Shown one piece after another: positions 35,990 to 40,002 of a stretch of 40,002 nt of DNA. Made by a program: the position numbers and the translations under genes. The notes under the pieces are model-generated. The model saw only the letters and a program-made list of their open reading frames with translations, was not told the origin of the DNA and did no database searches. The stretch is taken from positions 1-40,002 of the forward strand of contig CAOKMF010000012.1 of NCBI GenBank assembly GCA_948469655.1, read 5' to 3'. The DNA comes from an uncultured Clostridium sp. GTDB taxonomy: Bacteria; Bacillota; Clostridia; TANB77; CAG-508. Positions within the stretch are counted from its first letter, which is position 1, and each line of letters begins with the position of its first letter.

Positions 35990-36018
35990 ATTATACACGA
36001 ACAAAAGTTTAATGTCAA
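35990..36018 (-). promoter_or_regulatory. SOS promoter of yneA with LexA box
   Basis: Minus-strand TTGACA (36018-36013), 17-base spacer, TATAAT (35995-35990). The spacer contains AAACTTTTGTTCG (reverse of CGAACAAAAGTTT, 35998-36010), close to the Gram-positive LexA consensus CGAAC-N4-GTTYG, so LexA binding would block the promoter. Confidence 0.75.
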
Positions 36019-36062
36019 TACTTTTTTTGATAAAAATAAAAAATATGTTTGTATTTATTCTA

Positions 36063-36631
36063 TTATAATAGCAAGGGCTGTATCTGATTATGTTCTAGCG
36101 CATATTCAATAGATTTAATTATATATTTTGGTGAGAATGATAAAGATGTTGGTTTTGTAATTGGGTTATCTTGAGTAAATGGAATGAAAAAAATATTTTT
36201 ACTATTAAGTAATTTCCCTATATTTTCTGCATTTGTACTTAACCCATCTTTTGTTGCTATTCCGAAGTAAAACAGGTTTGTTTTCTCTTAAGTGTGTTTT
36301 TGCAGAAACTAGAACTGGTGTATCATATATTGAAGCTGAAATTTTAGCAATATGGTTTCCGTGAACATGGCGCAATTACCATGATATCAGTTTCTATATT
36401 CTCTGCTTCTTCCTTTGTTGTTATAATTCTCTTTTTTGTAATCTCTTCTATATCTCTTACAAAATCAGCTGATTTATAGAATTTGCTATCTGTCATATAT
36501 GTGCATGGTGGCATTATAGGAAATATTTCTCCGCCTTCACGCATGATATTTTTCATTTCTTTTATTGTATGTTTAAATGCATAAAAAGTACTAGTTAAAC
36601 CAAAGCTGATTCGCTTATCTTTAAGTTTCAA
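36063..36631 (-). CDS. spoVFB: dipicolinate synthase subunit B, two CGG sites
   Basis: About 188 residues of the flavoprotein-like fold; with subunit A it makes dipicolinic acid for spores. The start at 36631 is TTG after CGGGG. Read plainly the protein ends at 36344. Omitting the extra C at 36361 gives VIAPCSGNHIAKISASIYD, and that at 36264 gives NKPVLLGIATKDGLSTNAENIG, both family signatures, and the frame then runs to TAA 36063. Subunit A is not in the window, so promoter and operon are unclear. Confidence 0.85.
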
Positions 36632-36782
36632 AGTAAATACCCCGCTTTTTCATAATTTATATTCTATATATATTATGAAATTATGTAAATTTTGCGACTA
36701 AAAATGCTTCCTAAATATTTACATGATATGACAAAATATGGTACAATAATAATATATGTAAATTATGGAGGTTTTAAATTAG

Positions 36783-38323
36783 ATGAAGGAAAATGAAAAA
36801 ATACTTATACTAGATTTTCATGGACAATATAATCAATTAATTGCTAGACGTGTAAGAGAATGTAATGTATATTCTGAGATAGTTCCATACAATACTAGTA
36901 TAGATAAGATAAAAGAAATTGCTCCAAAAGGTATTATTCTTACAGGTGGCTCTTCTAGTGTTTATGCTGAAGATGCATTATCAATTAATAAAGAAATTTT
37001 AAATCTTAATATACCTATTTTAGGTATCTGCTATGGAATGCAAATTATAACTTATCTTTTAGGAGGAAATGTAGAAAGAGCAAATAAACGCGAATATGGT
37101 ACAACTTCTGTAAAATTAGATAATACCTCTCCTCTATTTTCCGATTTTGGAACAAGTAATGATTGTTTAATGACACATTCAGATTTTGTAAAAGAATTAC
37201 CTTCAGGGTTTAAGAATATTGCAAGCACTGAAAGCTGTCCAAATGCTGGAATGGCAAATGAAGATAAAAAAATATATGGAATACAATTCCACCCTGAAGT
37301 AAATCATACTAAAGATCGGTATAAAAATAATACATAACTTTGTATATAACATATGTAAATGCTCTGGAGACTGGAAAATGTCTTCTTTTGTACAAGAGTC
37401 TGTTAAAGCATTAAGAGAAAAAATTGGAGATAAAAAGGCTCTTTGTGCTTTATCTGGTGGAGTTGACTCTTCTGTTGCTGCTGTTCTTTTGAATAAAGCA
37501 ATTGGAAAAAAATTAACATGTATCTTCGTAGACCATGGGCTTCTTCGTAAAAACGAAGGTAATGAAGTTGAGAAAATCTTTAGGAAGCAGTATGATATAA
37601 ATCTTATAAGAGTTAATGCAAAGGATAGATTTTTATCAAAACTTGCAGGGGTTTCTGACCCTGAAACAAAGAGAAAAATTATTGGAGAAGAGTTTATTAG
37701 AGTTTTTGAAGAAGAAGCTAAGAAAATTGGTAAAGTAGATTTCTTAGTACAAGGAACAATTTACCCTGATGTAATTGAAAGTGGTGTTCGGCAAAGGACA
37801 AACTATAAAAAGTCACCACAATGTGGGTGGACTTCCAGACTATGTAGATTTTGAAGAAATAATTGAACCTCTTAGAGATTTGTTTAAGGATGAAGTTAGA
37901 AAAACAGGTTTAGAACTTGATATACCTGAAAATTTAGTATATAGACAACCATTCCCTGGCCCTGGACTTGCAATAAGAGTTATTGGGGATATTACTGAAG
38001 AAAAACTTGATATATTAAAGGAAGCAGATTTTATATTCAGAGACGAAATTGCAAAAGCAGGTTTAGATAAGTCATTAAATCAATATTTTGCAGTTCTTAC
38101 AAACTTAAAATCTGTTGGAGTTATGGGTGACGAAAGAACTTATGATTATACCTTAGCTCTACGTGCTGTTGAAACATCTGATTTTATGACAGCAACTTGG
38201 GCTAAAATTCCTTATGAAATTTTGGAATTAGTTTCTACTAGAATTGTTAATGAGATTAAGAATATAAATAGAGTTGTTTATGATATAACATCTAAACCAC
38301 CTGCAACAATTGAGTGGGAATAG
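36783..38323 (+). CDS. guaA: GMP synthase (glutamine-hydrolysing), two CGG sites
   Basis: Converts XMP to GMP; 512 residues, the normal length. The amidotransferase half has the nucleophile in GICYGMQ (about 80) and FHPEV (about 170); the synthetase half has LSGGVDSS (about 205) and the C-terminal KPPATIEWE. Omitting C37317 joins HTKD to [15 protein letters not shown], and omitting C37789 restores [21 protein letters not shown]. Without the first shift only the amidotransferase part would be made. RBS TGGAGG precedes ATG 36783. Confidence 0.95.
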
Positions 38324-38344
38324 ACAAAAAAGGAGTGATTTTCT

Positions 38345-39885
38345 ATGGATAATAAAGAATTTAAAAAACAGTACGAATTTGATTTAGAAAATAAACCTAA
38401 TGATATGAAAGACGATTTTAACCCTAATCTTGAAGCTAGAAGAATTGCAGAAGAACAATTTTATGAAATTGCTAAAATGCTAAAAGGAACAAATCACGAA
38501 GACTTAATTGCATATAAAGACCCATATGTTAGAAAACTTATGCGGATATATATTGCCAATTATAATATTTGAAAATGAGAATGGAAATATTAATAAAGAC
38601 CCATTCCCTATTGAAATTTATAGCAGATATAAATCACCAAAAAGTACTACTGATAAAGTTCAAGACTGGTCTAAACGTAAAGAAAAAAAGAATGCTGAAA
38701 TTTCAGACTATTTTGCAATTAGAATTGTTCCTTCAAAAGAACATTCTACATTTATGGCACATGGTGATGCTAAGCTTCAAGAATTAATGGATCAAAGAGA
38801 AAAAGTTAGAAGATTTATAGCTAAAACCTCTAAATCATTATCAGAATCTCCAGATATGACTTTTAGACAATATTGTAATAAATGTAATGCTGCTCTAGAA
38901 AAATTGAAGGAAATTGTACCTAAGGATATAGAAGGACAGGAAGCTACTAAATTAATTGAATTTTATGATGGTTTAGAGGAATACATTGAATCTTGCTATG
39001 ATGAATATAAGGATGAATATGAAGATGCTAGTGAAACAAATAATTACGAATACTATAGTGAATTACTTAAAAATATTGACCTTGAATCTTTACTTTATGA
39101 GCTTAGAGATAAGAATGCAAATGAAGTTGTGTTATATAAATTAAAAAAAGATATGACAAATGTTTTTGAACAGAGCGAATGGCTTAAATCATATCGGCAT
39201 ATCTATTAGTGAAGATTCAAATAGAACTAAGCCAAAACTTTCTGATTTAGGATATCGTTCAGAGTTTTTAGGTTTAAATATTTCAATTGATTTAGGGGAA
39301 AGAACTATTGTATTGCCTATTGAATGTCAGCTTCAAGCAATTGAGCAATACGAAAATTCTAAAACAGGGTTTGCTGCTCATTCTAAAATGAATAATAAAG
39401 GCGTAAAATTAAGGAAACCACCATTAAAAAGACCTACACCTAATGGAGACCCTAAGCATTATACATCTAATGACGAAAGATTAAAATCTCTTAGAGAAAA
39501 CTTGACTTATTTAATGTATAATGCGCCAACATACTCAATTACTACAACAACAAAAACTGATTTTGTAAGTGACCGTACAATAACAACTACTTATGATTTG
39601 TATGAATCTTTTAGATTAATAACTAATGTTCAAAAAGGTGAAGTCATGTCTCAAAAGCTTGAGGAATATTTAGGAGATTTATATGAAAGACGTGAAGAAT
39701 TAATACCAACTGATGAGCTTCCAGAATATAACAAGGCAAGTGAAATCCCAAATATGAGTAAGGATTTTAAAGGCTTTCAGCAGTTTTTTTCTAAACTTAG
39801 AGAATCTGTAAATATGACATTTCAAAGAGCTTATCAGCAAAATCCAAAACTTATTGATGCTGATGAAGCACACGGTGAACATTAA
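38345..39885 (+). CDS. RelA/SpoT-domain protein, two CGG sites
   Basis: About 512 residues. It contains the pattern of (p)ppGpp-synthetase-like nucleotidyltransferases: SRYKSPKSTTDKV (about 85-97), SDYFAIRIV (about 113), GYRSEFLGLNI and a Glu in PIECQLQAIEQY, spread over an unusually long region with an acidic helical insertion. A true alarmone synthetase role is uncertain; a toxic or regulatory nucleotidyltransferase is also possible. Omitting C38543 gives RKLMGYILPIIIFEN, and omitting C39195 gives LKSYGISISEDSN. RBS AAAGGAG. It follows guaA by 21 bases, so GTP synthesis and a GTP-using enzyme may be co-expressed. Confidence 0.7.
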
Positions 39886-39887
39886 AA

Positions 39888-39918
39888 AAAGTCTCATACG
39901 AATGCGGTATGAGACTTT
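39888..39918. terminator. terminator between the RelA/SpoT-like gene and the convergent partial gene
   Basis: AAAGTCTCATAC pairs with GTATGAGACTTT, flanked by A and T runs. Confidence 0.85.
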
Positions 39919-39922
39919 TTTA

Positions 39923-40002
39923 TTAATTCATATATGAATTATCTATTTCTTTTAATATAACATCATGAGCTTTTCCTTCTGATATACTTACATCAGATAC
40001 AA
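39923..40002 (-). CDS. C-terminal end of an unidentified protein (partial)
   Basis: An open frame runs in from the window edge and ends at TAA 39925-39923, giving about 26 residues ending NSYMN. It is convergent with the previous gene and shares the terminator. Too short to name. Confidence 0.45.
   Translation of the reverse strand, partial: VSDVSISEGKAHDVILKEIDNSYMN

Noticed and set aside
2880..39200. Explaining the 36 frame breaks as sequencing or assembly errors
   Set aside because: All are an extra C between codons directly before an in-frame Gly codon, on both strands, in coding DNA only; an error process cannot know codon phase. It remains the main alternative until reads are checked.
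2880..39200. Treating the broken genes as pseudogenes
   Set aside because: They include essential genes with no other visible decay; a single rule repairs each one to normal length.
2880..39200. Reassignment of CGG to another amino acid, as known in some Firmicutes (Trp or Gln)
   Set aside because: A simple reassignment would keep the frame; here the frame must move by +1 after each site.

Overview
The window comes from a strongly AT-rich, spore-forming monoderm, most likely an uncultured member of the Clostridia. It carries sigma-K, YabP, YabQ, dipicolinate synthase B (SpoVFB), DivIC, Rho, an SOS-type YneA and a YrrM/YrrO-like tRNA-modification pair. No rRNA or tRNA gene and no CRISPR array was seen.

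Central observation: 20 genes, most of them conserved housekeeping or sporulation genes, appear broken by frameshifts, and every break is of the same kind. At 36 positions one extra C stands between two codons, directly before a glycine codon GGA (26), GGT (6) or GGC (4). The ribosome therefore meets an in-frame CGG, and skipping its C restores the conserved protein. Sites lie in cmk, bipA, prfB, rho, guaA, plsC, yabQ, spoVFB, sigK, ABC, RelA/SpoT-like and filamentous-phage genes. The preceding codon varies freely. No core gene was found in which an in-frame CGG reads as arginine. The simplest reading is that CGG is a genome-wide +1 recoding signal (CGGN read as glycine, or the C skipped at an undecoded CGG). 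A sequencing artefact would not respect codon phase. In contrast, eight small accessory genes each contain exactly one in-frame CGG, always in the first 30 codons, that must be read as Arg for the ORF to stay open.

Layout. 1-9.1 kb: end of pnp, two membrane glycosyltransferases, a P-loop/Asp23 protein, cmk-plsC-bipA, and trmR. 9.1-16.4 kb: a type IV ABC-like membrane protein, trhP, GH25-LysM lysozyme, HD hydrolase, GNAT, sigK, prfB. 16.4-22.7 kb: a three-gene ABC-2 exporter, yabP-yabQ-divIC, rho, yihY. 22.8-28.95 kb: an integrated filamentous phage (inovirus) of about 6.1 kb with coat-like, Zot, pIII-like, pVI-like and Rep genes, a divergent DUF2726/XRE pair and a structured origin-like region. 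It is bounded by copies of TTGCACAAAATCAAA, which forms a dif-like palindrome at the right end. 28.95-33.3 kb: an AT-rich gene-poor tract made of degenerate repeated units with further att-like half sites, holding a type III toxin-antitoxin locus of CptIN/ToxIN type with two pseudoknot-forming antitoxin RNA repeats, and small orphan genes. 33.3-40 kb: degenerate ImmA/IrrE-like gene, Xer-type recombinase, SOS-regulated yneA, spoVFB, guaA, a RelA/SpoT-domain protein and the end of a further gene.

The orphan genes look like self-contained cassettes (several with a TTGACA/TATAAT-type promoter, hairpin leader, strong Shine-Dalgarno and own terminator) inserted between host operons. Their CGG use is opposite to that of the core genes, which suggests either recent arrival from a standard-code donor or a deliberate dependence on the state of CGG decoding.
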